DNA of 46,246 nucleotides from assembly GCA_009927255.1 (NCBI GenBank), contig RFNJ01000125.1, forward strand, positions 1-46,246, read 5' to 3'. The notes under the pieces are model-generated. The model ran no database searches, was not told where the DNA came from, and saw nothing but the letters and a program-made list of their open reading frames with translations. The translations under genes were made by a program, and so were the position numbers. This document shows positions 23,178-31,418 of this stretch, in pieces (positions within the stretch are counted from its first letter, which is position 1; each line of letters opens with the position of its first letter). Source of the stretch: Pseudomonadota bacterium. GTDB lineage: Bacteria; Pseudomonadota; Alphaproteobacteria; UBA2136; UBA6156.

Positions 23178-23579
23178 ATGAAATTTAATCACCAAGATAC
23201 AGAATTTCAAAAATCACTCATGAAAGAGGTCGAAAAACTTAAAGATTTCCATAATTTAGATCTTTCTACGATACAAGACATCGTGATGGAAGGTATGGCA
23301 CTTTACCTTGAGGACAATACCATCACTGCTGGTGATGCTCTTACTCGTTCAATCAAAAATCTAAACGATGCTGAAGATATCCGAATGTTTGGCAGTGTGT
23401 TTATGGGAGAAGTTGATAGGTTTATAAGACGTCACCCAACAATAGCACAATGGGATTCATCGTTAATTGTTGAATTAAAACAAAAAATTGAAGATGCTCA
23501 TAATTCAAACCCTAAATTAGATGTTAATGGTGCATTTGAGGCAGGCTTAGCAGCACTTCAACAAGTGCATAACAGATAA
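23178..23579 (+). CDS. AT-rich orphan gene between methyltransferase and tig
   Basis: A 133-residue, mostly helical, soluble protein that I do not recognise (MKFNHQDTEFQKSLMKEVEK...). No signal peptide or membrane segment is seen. GGAG about 10 bases before the ATG supports the start. Base and codon use differ sharply from every neighbour: A/T-ending codons such as AAA, GAA, TTA and AAT dominate, and the leader is also AT-rich. It is on the strand opposite to both flanking genes. All this suggests recent acquisition or a different origin. Function unknown. Confidence 0.75.
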   Translation: MKFNHQDTEFQKSLMKEVEKLKDFHNLDLSTIQDIVMEGMALYLEDNTITAGDALTRSIKNLNDAEDIRMFGSVFMGEVDRFIRRHPTIAQWDSSLIVELKQKIEDAHNSNPKLDVNGAFEAGLAALQQVHNR

Positions 23580-23604
23580 TACAACCCTAAAAATTCCTCT
23601 ACTC

Positions 23605-24930
23605 CTACTGCAACTCCGCCAAAAGTGCCTGCGCACTCACCTTCTTTTCGCTCACTTCGGCTTGTGCCAGCAACCATGCGGTTACTTTATCCTCCAGCAC
23701 TGGCCCCACCAGCTGTTGGCGGTTGGCAGGGTTGGCAAAGTAAGCACGCGCTTGGTCAGCTTGTGGCCCCGCAGCTTCTACTTGGTCGGCCACTGCTTTT
23801 TCAAGATCAGCCTGCCCAACCTCAATCTTTTGCGCTTTGGCAACTGCTGCCAAAATCAAGCCCAAACGCACGCGGCGCTCCGCCAATGGCTTTAAGCTGG
23901 CAAATACTTCTTCCACGCTGCCAAGGCTTTCCACTGGTTGGCGGCGGGCTTGCAGCTCTTGCAACTGGGCTTGCCACAAGGCCTTCAGTTCAGCTTCCAC
24001 CAAACCCAGCGGCAGCATAAACTTATTGGCTTCGTCCAGCGCATCCAGCAACTGGCGCTTCAGGCGTTGTTCGGTGGCTTGGGCTAGTTCGCGCACCGCG
24101 CCTTTGCGCATAATGTCTTTTAGTGCGTCCAGGCTCTCAAAGCCCATCTTTTTGGCCGCTGCATCATCCAGCGCATCACCTTGTGGCGTTTCAATCTTCC
24201 CAATCTCCACCTTAAAAACAGCAGGCTTACCGGCCAGCTTCGGCGCATGATATTCCTTCGGGAACGTCACCTTCAACTCCACCTTCTCCCCCGCACTCAC
24301 GCCTACCAAACCATCCTCAAAACCCGGAATCAGCTGCCCCGAACCCAGCACAACAGCAAAATCCTTCAAATTTCCACCTTCAAAAGCTTCATCGCCCACA
24401 TAACCTTGGCCGCTAAAGGTCACACGGTCGCCCTTGGCGGCCTTGCCTTTTTTCTCGCCATAGGTTTGCATTTGGGTTTGCAGGCGGCTCAGCGCGTTAT
24501 CAATCAACGCTTCATCTGGCTCGGCAGTCTCGCGCACCAGCTTCAGTTTCTCAAAGCCCTTCGGCTCCACCACAGGATAAACCTCTAGCTCCGCCTTAAA
24601 GCTAAAATCTTGGCCTTCCACCACCTTAAAACCTTCCACCGGCCCGTCGTTGTGCACGCGCGGTTGACCGGCCACATTCAGCTCTTTTTGCTTAATTGCG
24701 GCAGGAAGTGCCTCACGCACCAGCTCTTGCGCCACATCGCGAGCTACATCTTCGCCCATTTTTTGGCGCACCACGCTAGCGGGCACTTTGCCGGGGCGGA
24801 AACCTTGAATCTTGGCCGTTTTGGCCATTGCCACCACGCGGCTTTCAAATTGCGCGGCCACTTTGGCGGCTGGAACAGTAATTTGTAAGGTTTTTGCCAA
24901 GCCTTGGCCGTCGGTCAGTTGAACATTCAT
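23605..24930 (-). CDS. tig: Trigger factor
   Basis: Ribosome-bound chaperone and peptidyl-prolyl isomerase. The N-terminal ribosome-binding domain carries the signature GFRPGKVP (about 43-50). The FKBP-type PPIase domain follows (GDRVTFSGQGYVGDEAFEGG ... PGFEDGLVGVSAGEKVELKVTFPKEY). The long helical C-terminal domain ends at 441 residues, family length. The start at 24930 gives MNVQLTDGQGLAKTL. tRNA-His lies upstream on the same strand. The usual partner clpP is present but about 1.7 kb downstream, with two unrelated genes between. Confidence 0.95.
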   Translation of the reverse strand: MNVQLTDGQGLAKTLQITVPAAKVAAQFESRVVAMAKTAKIQGFRPGKVPASVVRQKMGEDVARDVAQELVREALPAAIKQKELNVAGQPRVHNDGPVEGFKVVEGQDFSFKAELEVYPVVEPKGFEKLKLVRETAEPDEALIDNALSRLQTQMQTYGEKKGKAAKGDRVTFSGQGYVGDEAFEGGNLKDFAVVLGSGQLIPGFEDGLVGVSAGEKVELKVTFPKEYHAPKLAGKPAVFKVEIGKIETPQGDALDDAAAKKMGFESLDALKDIMRKGAVRELAQATEQRLKRQLLDALDEANKFMLPLGLVEAELKALWQAQLQELQARRQPVESLGSVEEVFASLKPLAERRVRLGLILAAVAKAQKIEVGQADLEKAVADQVEAAGPQADQARAYFANPANRQQLVGPVLEDKVTAWLLAQAEVSEKKVSAQALLAELQ

Positions 24931-25006
24931 GGTCTTTTCCCCTCATTTTTCATCTTCTCAATTCCCCCAACTAACCCTCCTGCCAGCCTTAGAAATTAGG
25001 CTAAAG

Positions 25007-25083
25007 TGGGGCGAACGACGGGTTTCGAACCCGCGACAACAGGATCCACAATCCTGTGCTCTACCAGCTGAGCTACGTCCGCC
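25007..25083 (-). tRNA. tRNA-His (anticodon GTG)
   Basis: Reverse-strand cloverleaf with GTG in the anticodon loop (AGGATTGTGGATCCT). The T arm is CGGGTTCGAAACCCG, with discriminator C73 and encoded CCA. A G at the -1 position is present in the gene, as expected for tRNA-His. Confidence 0.95.
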
Positions 25084-25146
25084 ACCGGTCAGCCGCCACG
25101 GTTTGCCTCAATTTACCCATTTTGGCAATAGCCGATTTTCGTGAGG

Positions 25147-25809
25147 TTATATCTGTTCAATTAAATCTGCTACGGGTACTGGCTGGCTGTTTGGCTGGGT
25201 GTTGTAGTCGAATACTGCAACTTTGGCGAGCAGGGCTAAGCCTGCCAACAATAGCACGAGCGCGGCAAAACGCACGAGCCATGGCATCCAGCGTTCGGCA
25301 TGGCCACTTTTGCGGACACGGTTGGCGATGAAAAGCGCCACAAGCCACATGATGGCTAGGCCCACTAAATGCCCGATGACGACAAGTAAGCCATCGAGCA
25401 TGCCATCCATGCGACGGGTGATGCCTAAAAAGGCCATCATTGCCACGACTCCAGCTAAATTATTAGGGCTAAAAAGGGCTACTTTAAAAGCTAAAATGCC
25501 CGAAAGTTGTACCCCAAGCTTAGGGATTTGTGGCCAGAGCATTAAATAGGAGCCAAAACCGGCTAAAAATAAGCCCACCAAGAGTTCGAGTGCGGCGGGG
25601 GGGTGGCCCAGCAGAGCTTGGAAATAAAGGCCCATTCCTACGGCTGCGACGATGATGATGAGCTCAGCCAGTAAGCAGCCGAATGCTACGGCTTTGGCGG
25701 CGCGGCGCTGGCCGGCCATCATGTAAAGCATACCAGTGGCGCCCACCGGGCCAAGGGGGATGGCGGTCATCAGGCCCATCAACACTGCTAGCAAAAATAC
25801 AGTTACCAT
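25147..25809 (-). CDS. LysE/RhtB family exporter
   Basis: Inner-membrane protein of about 220 residues with six hydrophobic segments. The N-terminal GLMTAIPLGPVGATGML matches the conserved proline-glycine motif of LysE/RhtB amino acid exporters. Later segments include SPNNLAGVVAMMAFLGITRR, also typical. The substrate cannot be told. The frame opens at 25890, but the ATG at 25809 (MVTVFLLAVLMG) fits the family start and keeps the gene clear of tRNA-Leu, which is divergent at 25900. Start confidence is moderate. Confidence 0.75.
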   Translation of the reverse strand: MVTVFLLAVLMGLMTAIPLGPVGATGMLYMMAGQRRAAKAVAFGCLLAELIIIVAAVGMGLYFQALLGHPPAALELLVGLFLAGFGSYLMLWPQIPKLGVQLSGILAFKVALFSPNNLAGVVAMMAFLGITRRMDGMLDGLLVVIGHLVGLAIMWLVALFIANRVRKSGHAERWMPWLVRFAALVLLLAGLALLAKVAVFDYNTQPNSQPVPVADLIEQI

Positions 25810-25899
25810 CCCCCAGCCATAAACCAGCCAGCCCAATTCCTCAATCCCCTTAACAAACGCCAAAGCCTGTGCCATAAGCAGCTGGCCCATAAATGGTGT

Positions 25900-25984
25900 G
25901 CGGATGTGGCGAAATTGGCAGACGCATCAGGTTTAGGTCCTGACGCCGCAAGGCGTGGGGGTTCAAGTCCCTCCATCCGCACCA
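25900..25984 (+). tRNA. tRNA-Leu (anticodon TAG)
   Basis: An 85-base cloverleaf with a long variable arm (GACGCCGCAAGGCGT). The anticodon loop is TTTAGGT, giving TAG. The acceptor GCGGATG pairs with CATCCGC, and CCA is encoded. Confidence 0.95.
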
Positions 25985-26301
25985 GTCGCACCAAAGGTGC
26001 GCTAACCCAAAAACGCGCCACGGCGCAAAGCGCCCAAGGCGCCCCTTCAAAGTGCAAAATGCCGCACAAGCAAAGGCAAGCCAACGCACCCACATACCTG
26101 AATTACCACACCCCTCCGCCAAATCAGCGCCCCACCCCTTGCCCCCCCCACAGCCCACCCCCTACCCTACCCACGCCTGCTTAGAAAACAGGCACACTGA
26201 CCGGAGCATAAAAACAACCGAATAAACCACCGGTGACGAGGTTTCTTTCCGCAAGAGGGGAACCGTAACAAACGTCTAATCCCCCGAAAAAGAGGTAGGT
26301 C
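25985..26301. other. C-rich non-coding stretch, possible structured RNA at its end
   Basis: No credible gene. The + strand is very C-rich to about 26180, so the - strand has runs of G that could form a quadruplex (around 26130-26170). From about 26195 to 26301 the composition changes, and several small complementary strings (ACCGG/CCGGT, GACC/GGTC) frame a block just before the ligA terminator. I could not match it to a known RNA family. Confidence 0.35.
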
Positions 26302-26331
26302 AAAAAAAATCAAACCACCCACGGGGGGTTT
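26302..26331 (-). terminator. Terminator of ligA
   Basis: Read on the - strand, AAACCCCCC pairs with GGGTGGTTT and is followed by a run of eight T. It lies just past the ligA stop codon. Confidence 0.75.
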
Positions 26332-26334
26332 CTT

Positions 26335-28401
26335 TTAAAGATTCTCTAAAAACCCCGCCTCATCCAACACCGCTATCCCCAGCTTCTCTGCGTCTTTCAG
26401 CTTACTGCCCGCTTCAGCCCCCGCAATGACAAAATTGGTTTTGCTGGTGACGCTGCTGGTAACTTTGGCGCCTTGGGCGGTGAGGCGGGCTTTGGCTTCG
26501 TCGCGGCTTAGGGTGGCAAGGGTGCCGGTGAGTACGACGGTTTTACCGCTGAAAAAGCCGAGTTTTTTGGCTTCTGCTATATAGACTTCTGCTGTTACGC
26601 CGAGGGTTTCTAGTTCATTGAGCAGCTTGTTGTTGCGTGGTTCGTTAAAAAAGGCTTGGAGTTCGGCAATCATGACTGGCCCGATGCCCATGGGTAAGTC
26701 GGCGGGGGTGGTTTTTTGTGTAAAACCCTCACGTAGGGCGGTGAGAGTGGTGAAGCGGCTGGCGAGGAGCTCAGCGATTTTTTCGCCAATGTGGCGGATA
26801 CCGAGGGCGATGAGGAGGCGGGGCAGGGTGGTTTGTTGGGCTTTTTTCAGTGCGGCGAGGAGGTTGGTTACTTTTTTATCGCCAAAGCCCTCTAATTCAC
26901 GCATGGCGGTGGCGTGGTTAGGGAGCCTGAATATGTCGGCGAGGCTTTCAATCCAGCCTAACTCTATGAATAGTTTTAATTGTTTTTCGCCGAGGCCTTC
27001 GATGTCCAGCGCTTTACGGCTTACCAAGTGAATGAGCCGTGCTTCAAGTTGGGCGGGGCAATCGGCGGCGTTTTCGCAGAACCAGTCGGCTTCGCCTTCT
27101 ACCCGCGCGGCGCTGCTTTTGCACACCGGGCAGTGGTTGGGGAAAGAAAATGCCTGACGCGTGGCGGCTTGTTTGGCGACGGCTACGACTTGTGGGATGA
27201 CGTCGCCAGCGCGTTCTACCACGACCCTGTCGCCTACGCAAATATCGCGTTGCTGAATATAATCTTCGTTGTGCAACGTGGCGTTGCTCACCGTCACCCC
27301 ACCCACCGCCACCGGCGCCAATTTGGCCACTGGCGTCAGCTTGCCGGTGCGGCCCACTTGCACGTCAATACCCAATAATTCGGTGGTTACTTGCTCAGCG
27401 GGGAATTTATGGGCAATCGCCCAGCGGGGGGTGCGGGCGAGTTCGCCCAAGCGCGCCTGCAAGGTGCGGTCATTCACCTTATACACCAAGCCATCAATTG
27501 CGTAGGGCACCTTGCTATACCGCCCGCTTAGCCAGGTGGTGTAAATTTCATGTAATGCGGATTCGGTGCTGGCGAGCACGACTTCTGGTACGGCAAAACC
27601 CCATGTTTGGAGCTGCTGGACGACTGCGTCCTCGGTGGCAAGCGGAACCTGATTGGCGAGGGCATAGGCCAAAAAACGGAGGGGGCGGGCGGCGGTGATG
27701 GTGGCGTCTAGTTGGCGCAAGCTGCCTGCGGCGGCGTTGCGGGGGTTGGCAAAAACCTTCTCTCCCGCTGCTGCCTGCCGCGCATTCAGCGCCGCAAAGG
27801 CCGCATTTTCCATATAAATCTCGCCGCGCACTTCCATGCTGGCGGGCCAGCCTGTCCCCCCCAACCGCTGTGGAATATCCGCCACCGTGCGCACATTGGC
27901 CGTCACATCCTCACCTTCTTCGCCATCGCCGCGCGTCAACGCCCGCACCAAAACGCCATTCTCATAGGTTAAACTAAGCGAAACCCCATCAATCTTCGGC
28001 TCCACCAACAGCTCTGGCCACGCACCAAGGCCCAAAAATCGCATCACCCGCGCGCCAAAATCGGCCACATCTTCGGCGCTAAAGGCATTGCTCAGGCTCA
28101 GCATCGGCACACGGTGGCGCCCCCCCTGTAACCCTTGGGCTAACCCCCGCGCCAACACCTTATCCGCCCCCGCCGCACCCACTTTTTTAGTGGGGCTATC
28201 GGCTTCGGCCAGTGCCGGGAACTCTCGTTCCAACCGCTCTAATTCCACAAACAACGCATCATATTCCGCATCAGAAATCTCTGGTGTATCAAGCACATGG
28301 TAAAGCTTATTGTGGTGGCGTATCAGCTTTGCCAGCTCCCGCATTCGCGCCTGCGCACGGCTCGTGGCATCACTAAAAAGGTCAAGCGGCTCATCCAACA
28401 T
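26335..28401 (-). CDS. ligA: NAD-dependent DNA ligase LigA
   Basis: Seals nicks in replication and repair using NAD+. The domain order is complete: N-terminal Ia domain (LIRHHNKLYHVLDTPEISDAEYD), adenylation domain with the active lysine in VEPKIDGVSLSL, OB fold, and zinc finger (CPVCKSS ... CENAADCP). The HhH repeats (LEGFGDKKVTNLL) and a C-terminal BRCT domain (GKTVVLTGTLATLSRDEAK) follow. The length of 688 residues is normal. The coding strand changes base preference inside the gene: the 3' part has a G-rich + strand (26461-26520: 26 G, 13 C), while the 5' part is the opposite (27901-27960: 9 G, 28 C). The Shine-Dalgarno is weak. Confidence 0.96.
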   Translation of the reverse strand: MLDEPLDLFSDATSRAQARMRELAKLIRHHNKLYHVLDTPEISDAEYDALFVELERLEREFPALAEADSPTKKVGAAGADKVLARGLAQGLQGGRHRVPMLSLSNAFSAEDVADFGARVMRFLGLGAWPELLVEPKIDGVSLSLTYENGVLVRALTRGDGEEGEDVTANVRTVADIPQRLGGTGWPASMEVRGEIYMENAAFAALNARQAAAGEKVFANPRNAAAGSLRQLDATITAARPLRFLAYALANQVPLATEDAVVQQLQTWGFAVPEVVLASTESALHEIYTTWLSGRYSKVPYAIDGLVYKVNDRTLQARLGELARTPRWAIAHKFPAEQVTTELLGIDVQVGRTGKLTPVAKLAPVAVGGVTVSNATLHNEDYIQQRDICVGDRVVVERAGDVIPQVVAVAKQAATRQAFSFPNHCPVCKSSAARVEGEADWFCENAADCPAQLEARLIHLVSRKALDIEGLGEKQLKLFIELGWIESLADIFRLPNHATAMRELEGFGDKKVTNLLAALKKAQQTTLPRLLIALGIRHIGEKIAELLASRFTTLTALREGFTQKTTPADLPMGIGPVMIAELQAFFNEPRNNKLLNELETLGVTAEVYIAEAKKLGFFSGKTVVLTGTLATLSRDEAKARLTAQGAKVTSSVTSKTNFVIAGAEAGSKLKDAEKLGIAVLDEAGFLENL

Positions 28402-28537
28402 AAAAAACTTTTACCACACCCACTTGAAACCACCAAAAACATAAGTTAATAAAAGGGCCGTTCGGCAGCGGCCCACCCAACCACCCCGCTGCCGGACTTT
28501 TTTGTTTCTTTCATTCATCAACCAGCCCTCCCTACCC
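28402..28537. other. Spacer with paired GC-rich hairpin arms between ligA and tRNA-Val
   Basis: GGCAGCGG and CCGCTGCC (about 28470-28498) can form a hairpin followed by ACTTTTTT on the + strand. On the - strand GGGCCGCTGCC...CGGCCC can form an alternative stem upstream of ligA. It could be a stray terminator or a ligA leader. Confidence 0.4.
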
Positions 28538-28566
28538 TTGACAATCAACTTGCTAGCAAGCATAAG
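28538..28566 (+). promoter_or_regulatory. Promoter of tRNA-Val(CAC)
   Basis: TTGACA at 28538-28543, 17-base spacer, CATAAG at 28561-28566, 12 bases before the mature tRNA 5' end. A good sigma-70-type match. Confidence 0.7.
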
Positions 28567-28578
28567 CGGCGCTGTTAC

Positions 28579-28653
28579 GGGAAGTTAGCTCAGCGGTAGA
28601 GCACAGCATTCACATTGCTGGGGTCATAGGTTCAAATCCTATACTTCCCACCA
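28579..28653 (+). tRNA. tRNA-Val (anticodon CAC)
   Basis: Cloverleaf with a fully paired acceptor GGGAAGT/ACTTCCC, anticodon arm CAGCA-TTCACAT-TGCTG giving CAC, T-loop TTCAAATC and encoded CCA. The CCA is immediately followed by GCATTTTTTGC, the start of a palindromic repeat copy. Confidence 0.94.
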
Positions 28654-28717
28654 GCATTTTTTGCTTTGTGAACAAAGTGAACTTAGCAAAAAAGCTGCCC
28701 CAGCTTAGGCTGGGGCC
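28651..28717. repeat. Palindromic repeat copy D, inverted, fused to the tRNA-Val 3' end
   Basis: In reverse complement this has the same two modules as copies B and C: a GGGCCCCAGC...GCTGGGGC hairpin and TTTTTTGCTAAGTTC...GAACAAAGCAAAAAA-type arms. Relative to its tRNA it has the same orientation and same junction (CACCAGCAT) as the copy at tRNA-Thr. Confidence 0.85.
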
Positions 28718-28749
28718 CACGTCCCTCCAACTTTTCCAAAAAGGCCCCC

Positions 28750-30672
28750 ATGCTCACCATCTCCAACCTCACCTACCGCATTGCCGGCCGCACGATTCTC
28801 GAAAACACCAGTGCCGTGGTGCAGCAGGGCTGGAAAGTTGGCGTGGTTGGCCCGAATGGTGCGGGGAAATCCACGCTGTTCAAGCTGATTGCCGGCGAAC
28901 TCCATGCCGACAGCGGCGAGATTCAACTTGCTAGCCAGCACACCATCGGCATGGTGCGCCAAGATATCCGCGCCGATGACACGCCCCTGCTAGATATTGT
29001 GCTAGAGGCCGACACCGAGCGCACCGAATTGCTGAAAGCCGCCGAAACCGAAGCCGACCCCTACAAAATTGCCGATATTTACACCCGCCTGGGCGAAATT
29101 GATGCCTATGCCGCCCCCGCCCGCGCCAGCACCATTCTCGCGGGCCTTGGGTTTAAGGAGACCGACCTCTCCCAACCGATCAAAGCCTTCTCGGGCGGCT
29201 GGCGGATGCGCGTCGCACTCGCCGCCGCACTGTTCCAACAGCCCGATTTTTTGTTGCTCGATGAACCGACTAACCACCTCGATTTGGAAGCCATTATGTG
29301 GCTGGAAAACTACCTGCAAACCTACCCCAAAACCATCCTGATTATCTCCCACGACCGCGACCTGCTCAACACCTGCATCACCCACGTGATTCACGTTGAG
29401 AACCAAAAGCTTACCGCCTACACCGGCAACTATAACAGCTTTGAGCGCGAGCGTGCCGAAAAGCTGATGAGCCAGCAAAAACTGCACGAAAAACAGCAAG
29501 CCCAGCGCGCCCACATGCAAGCGTTTGTGGATCGGTTCAAGGCCAAAGCCAGCAAAGCCAAACAAGCACAAAGCCGCCTGAAAGCGCTGGAAAAAATGGA
29601 CGTGGTGGATGCCGTGATGGCCGAACGCACCGTCAAATTCACCTTCCCGCAGCCCGAAGAGCTGGCACCGCCCATTCTTAGCGTGTTCGAAGCCGACATT
29701 GGCTACACCCCCGGCAAACCGGTGCTGCGCGGTGTGGATGAACGAATTGATATGGATGATCGCATTGCGCTGTTGGGCGCCAACGGCAACGGTAAATCCA
29801 CCCTCATCAAGCTCATCGCTGGCAAGCTGGAGCCACTCAAAGGCAGCACCGCCAAGTCCTCCAAACTGCGCATCGGCTACTTCTCGCAGCATCAAGCCGA
29901 AGAGCTGGATGTGAGTGAAACCCCCTACCAAGCGATGGCCCGCGTAGTCGGCAGCAGCGGCGCCAACGCCGTGGCCACCACGCGTGAATCCGCCGTGCGC
30001 GCCATTTTGGGCCGCTTTGGCTTTAGCAAGCCCTTGGCCGATAACCGCATCAGCAGCCTCAGCGGTGGTGAAAAAGCCCGTCTGCTGTTTGCATTAATGA
30101 GCTACAACGCCCCCCATCTGCTGCTGCTGGATGAACCGACCAACCACCTCGATATGGATACCCGCGAAGCCCTGGTGCAAGCACTCAACGCCTATCAAGG
30201 CGCCGTCATCATCGTCAGCCACGACCCCTCCATGGTGGAGCGCGTAGCGGATCGGCTCTGGCTGGTCAGCAACGGCAGCGTCCAACCGTTCGATGGCGAC
30301 CTTGCCGCCTACCGCCAACACATCGTCACCCAACGCCGGCAAGAAAAACGCGACCAGAAATCAGCAAGTCAGGCCGCCAGCAGCAGCGCGGTAAGCACCG
30401 AACCCACCCCCAGCAAAAAAGAGCAGCAAGCCGCCCTCAAAGCCAAACGTCAACGCCACCCCAAACTCCACGAAGCCATCCAACTCGCCGAAAAGAACCT
30501 CAGCAAACTTACCCGCGAACAAAAAGAAACCGAATTGGCGTTGGCCGCACCCAACCTGCCCAAATCCGAACTCAAAGACCTCCAATTCACCTACGCGAAT
30601 TTACAAAAGGAAATTGAGGAGGCGGAGGCCGAACTCCTTCAAGCCATGGAAGCGTTTGATAACGCCAGCTAG
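28750..30672 (+). CDS. ABC-F family ATPase (Uup/EttA-like)
   Basis: Soluble protein of 640 residues with two ABC ATPase domains and no membrane part, so it acts on the ribosome or translation rather than transport. Domain 1 has GPNGAGKST (about 35-43) and the signature FSGGWRMRVALA. Domain 2 has GANGNGKST and SLSGGEKARLLFA. The Walker B motifs end in LLDEPTNHLD. The charged linker between domains (MQAFVDRFKAKASKAKQAQSRLKALEKM) is the P-site tRNA interaction motif region. A C-terminal coiled coil follows a Ser/Ala/Lys-rich linker, as in Uup-type members. Its stop shares CTAG with the convergent next gene. Confidence 0.9.
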   Translation: MLTISNLTYRIAGRTILENTSAVVQQGWKVGVVGPNGAGKSTLFKLIAGELHADSGEIQLASQHTIGMVRQDIRADDTPLLDIVLEADTERTELLKAAETEADPYKIADIYTRLGEIDAYAAPARASTILAGLGFKETDLSQPIKAFSGGWRMRVALAAALFQQPDFLLLDEPTNHLDLEAIMWLENYLQTYPKTILIISHDRDLLNTCITHVIHVENQKLTAYTGNYNSFERERAEKLMSQQKLHEKQQAQRAHMQAFVDRFKAKASKAKQAQSRLKALEKMDVVDAVMAERTVKFTFPQPEELAPPILSVFEADIGYTPGKPVLRGVDERIDMDDRIALLGANGNGKSTLIKLIAGKLEPLKGSTAKSSKLRIGYFSQHQAEELDVSETPYQAMARVVGSSGANAVATTRESAVRAILGRFGFSKPLADNRISSLSGGEKARLLFALMSYNAPHLLLLDEPTNHLDMDTREALVQALNAYQGAVIIVSHDPSMVERVADRLWLVSNGSVQPFDGDLAAYRQHIVTQRRQEKRDQKSASQAASSSAVSTEPTPSKKEQQAALKAKRQRHPKLHEAIQLAEKNLSKLTREQKETELALAAPNLPKSELKDLQFTYANLQKEIEEAEAELLQAMEAFDNAS

Positions 30673-31409
30673 ACTTGGTTTTTATCGCCTAAAATCCGCA
30701 CCAGGCTAACTTTGCCGCTGCCGCGCTTGGCGGCTGTGGGTTGATTGATGCTGGGCCTTAGGCCGTGGGCGTAGATGACTTCGAGGGTGAGGGGGAGGCG
30801 GCCGTCGGGGCGTTTGAATAATTGCGTGTAGGCTTGTTCCATGGCTTGCAGCTTGCGTGGGGTGAGGAGCCCTTGATGCCTGCCGGTAAATACGTTGCGG
30901 AGGCCTTCGCGGCGCAGGAAGCTATAAAGTGCAGTAAAGGTGGGGAAGGTGAGGGTGATGATGTCGCGGTCCACCACCGGCAGTGCGAGTTTGATTTTTT
31001 GCAATAGTCCGCCGACTTCGCGGACATCGGTGAGGGGGATGATGTGACCGTGGGGTTCGCCGATTTCTGTCCATGCGGCTCTAAATTCGCGAAAGCTTTC
31101 CATCCCCAACACGCTGATGAGGAGCACGCCATCTGCGCGGAGGCTGCGGACCATTTGGTGCAAGGCGAGGGGGACATCGTTGACGACACTGAGCCAGAGT
31201 GGGCAGAGGATGGCGTCGAGCTCTGTTTCTACAGCAAAATTATCGGTGAGTATTTCTTTTTCCACCCAGTGCCGCTTTTCCCCAAGTGCTACCATTTCAT
31301 CTAGCCGCTCGGCGAGGCGGCGTTTGAGTTCTGCCCATACCTCACCTTCGGCATTTTTATGCCCAAGTTTGTGGCGCACCAGCGCGGAGTTGAAGGGGAC
31401 ATCTGGCAT
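30669..31409 (-). CDS. BioC/NDUFAF5-type methyltransferase-like protein without the SAM motif
   Basis: A 246-residue protein resembling the SAM-dependent methyltransferases often found beside comF in alphaproteobacteria. The conserved later part is clear: LWLSVVNDVPLALHQMVRSLRADGVLLIS, then SVLGMESFREFR, LTDVREVGGLLQKIKLALPVVD and DGRLPLTLEVIYAHG. The motif I region, where a G-x-G-x-G loop should bind SAM, is replaced by a short unrelated stretch (ALGEKRHWVEKEILTDN). It may therefore be catalytically dead or use a different cofactor site. Its start (31409 or 31412) lies 7-10 bases from the divergent comF start, leaving no room for separate leaders. Confidence 0.65.
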   Translation of the reverse strand: MPDVPFNSALVRHKLGHKNAEGEVWAELKRRLAERLDEMVALGEKRHWVEKEILTDNFAVETELDAILCPLWLSVVNDVPLALHQMVRSLRADGVLLISVLGMESFREFRAAWTEIGEPHGHIIPLTDVREVGGLLQKIKLALPVVDRDIITLTFPTFTALYSFLRREGLRNVFTGRHQGLLTPRKLQAMEQAYTQLFKRPDGRLPLTLEVIYAHGLRPSINQPTAAKRGSGKVSLVRILGDKNQV

Positions 31410-31418
31410 CATGGGCGC

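Noticed and set aside
25900..28717. tRNA-flanked genomic island or prophage
   Set aside because: No integrase, transposase or phage gene is present; genes between the tRNAs are housekeeping (ligA).
29002..29931. 309-aa open frame antisense to the ABC-F gene
   Set aside because: Gly/Phe-rich shadow frame; the sense gene has two complete ATPase domains.
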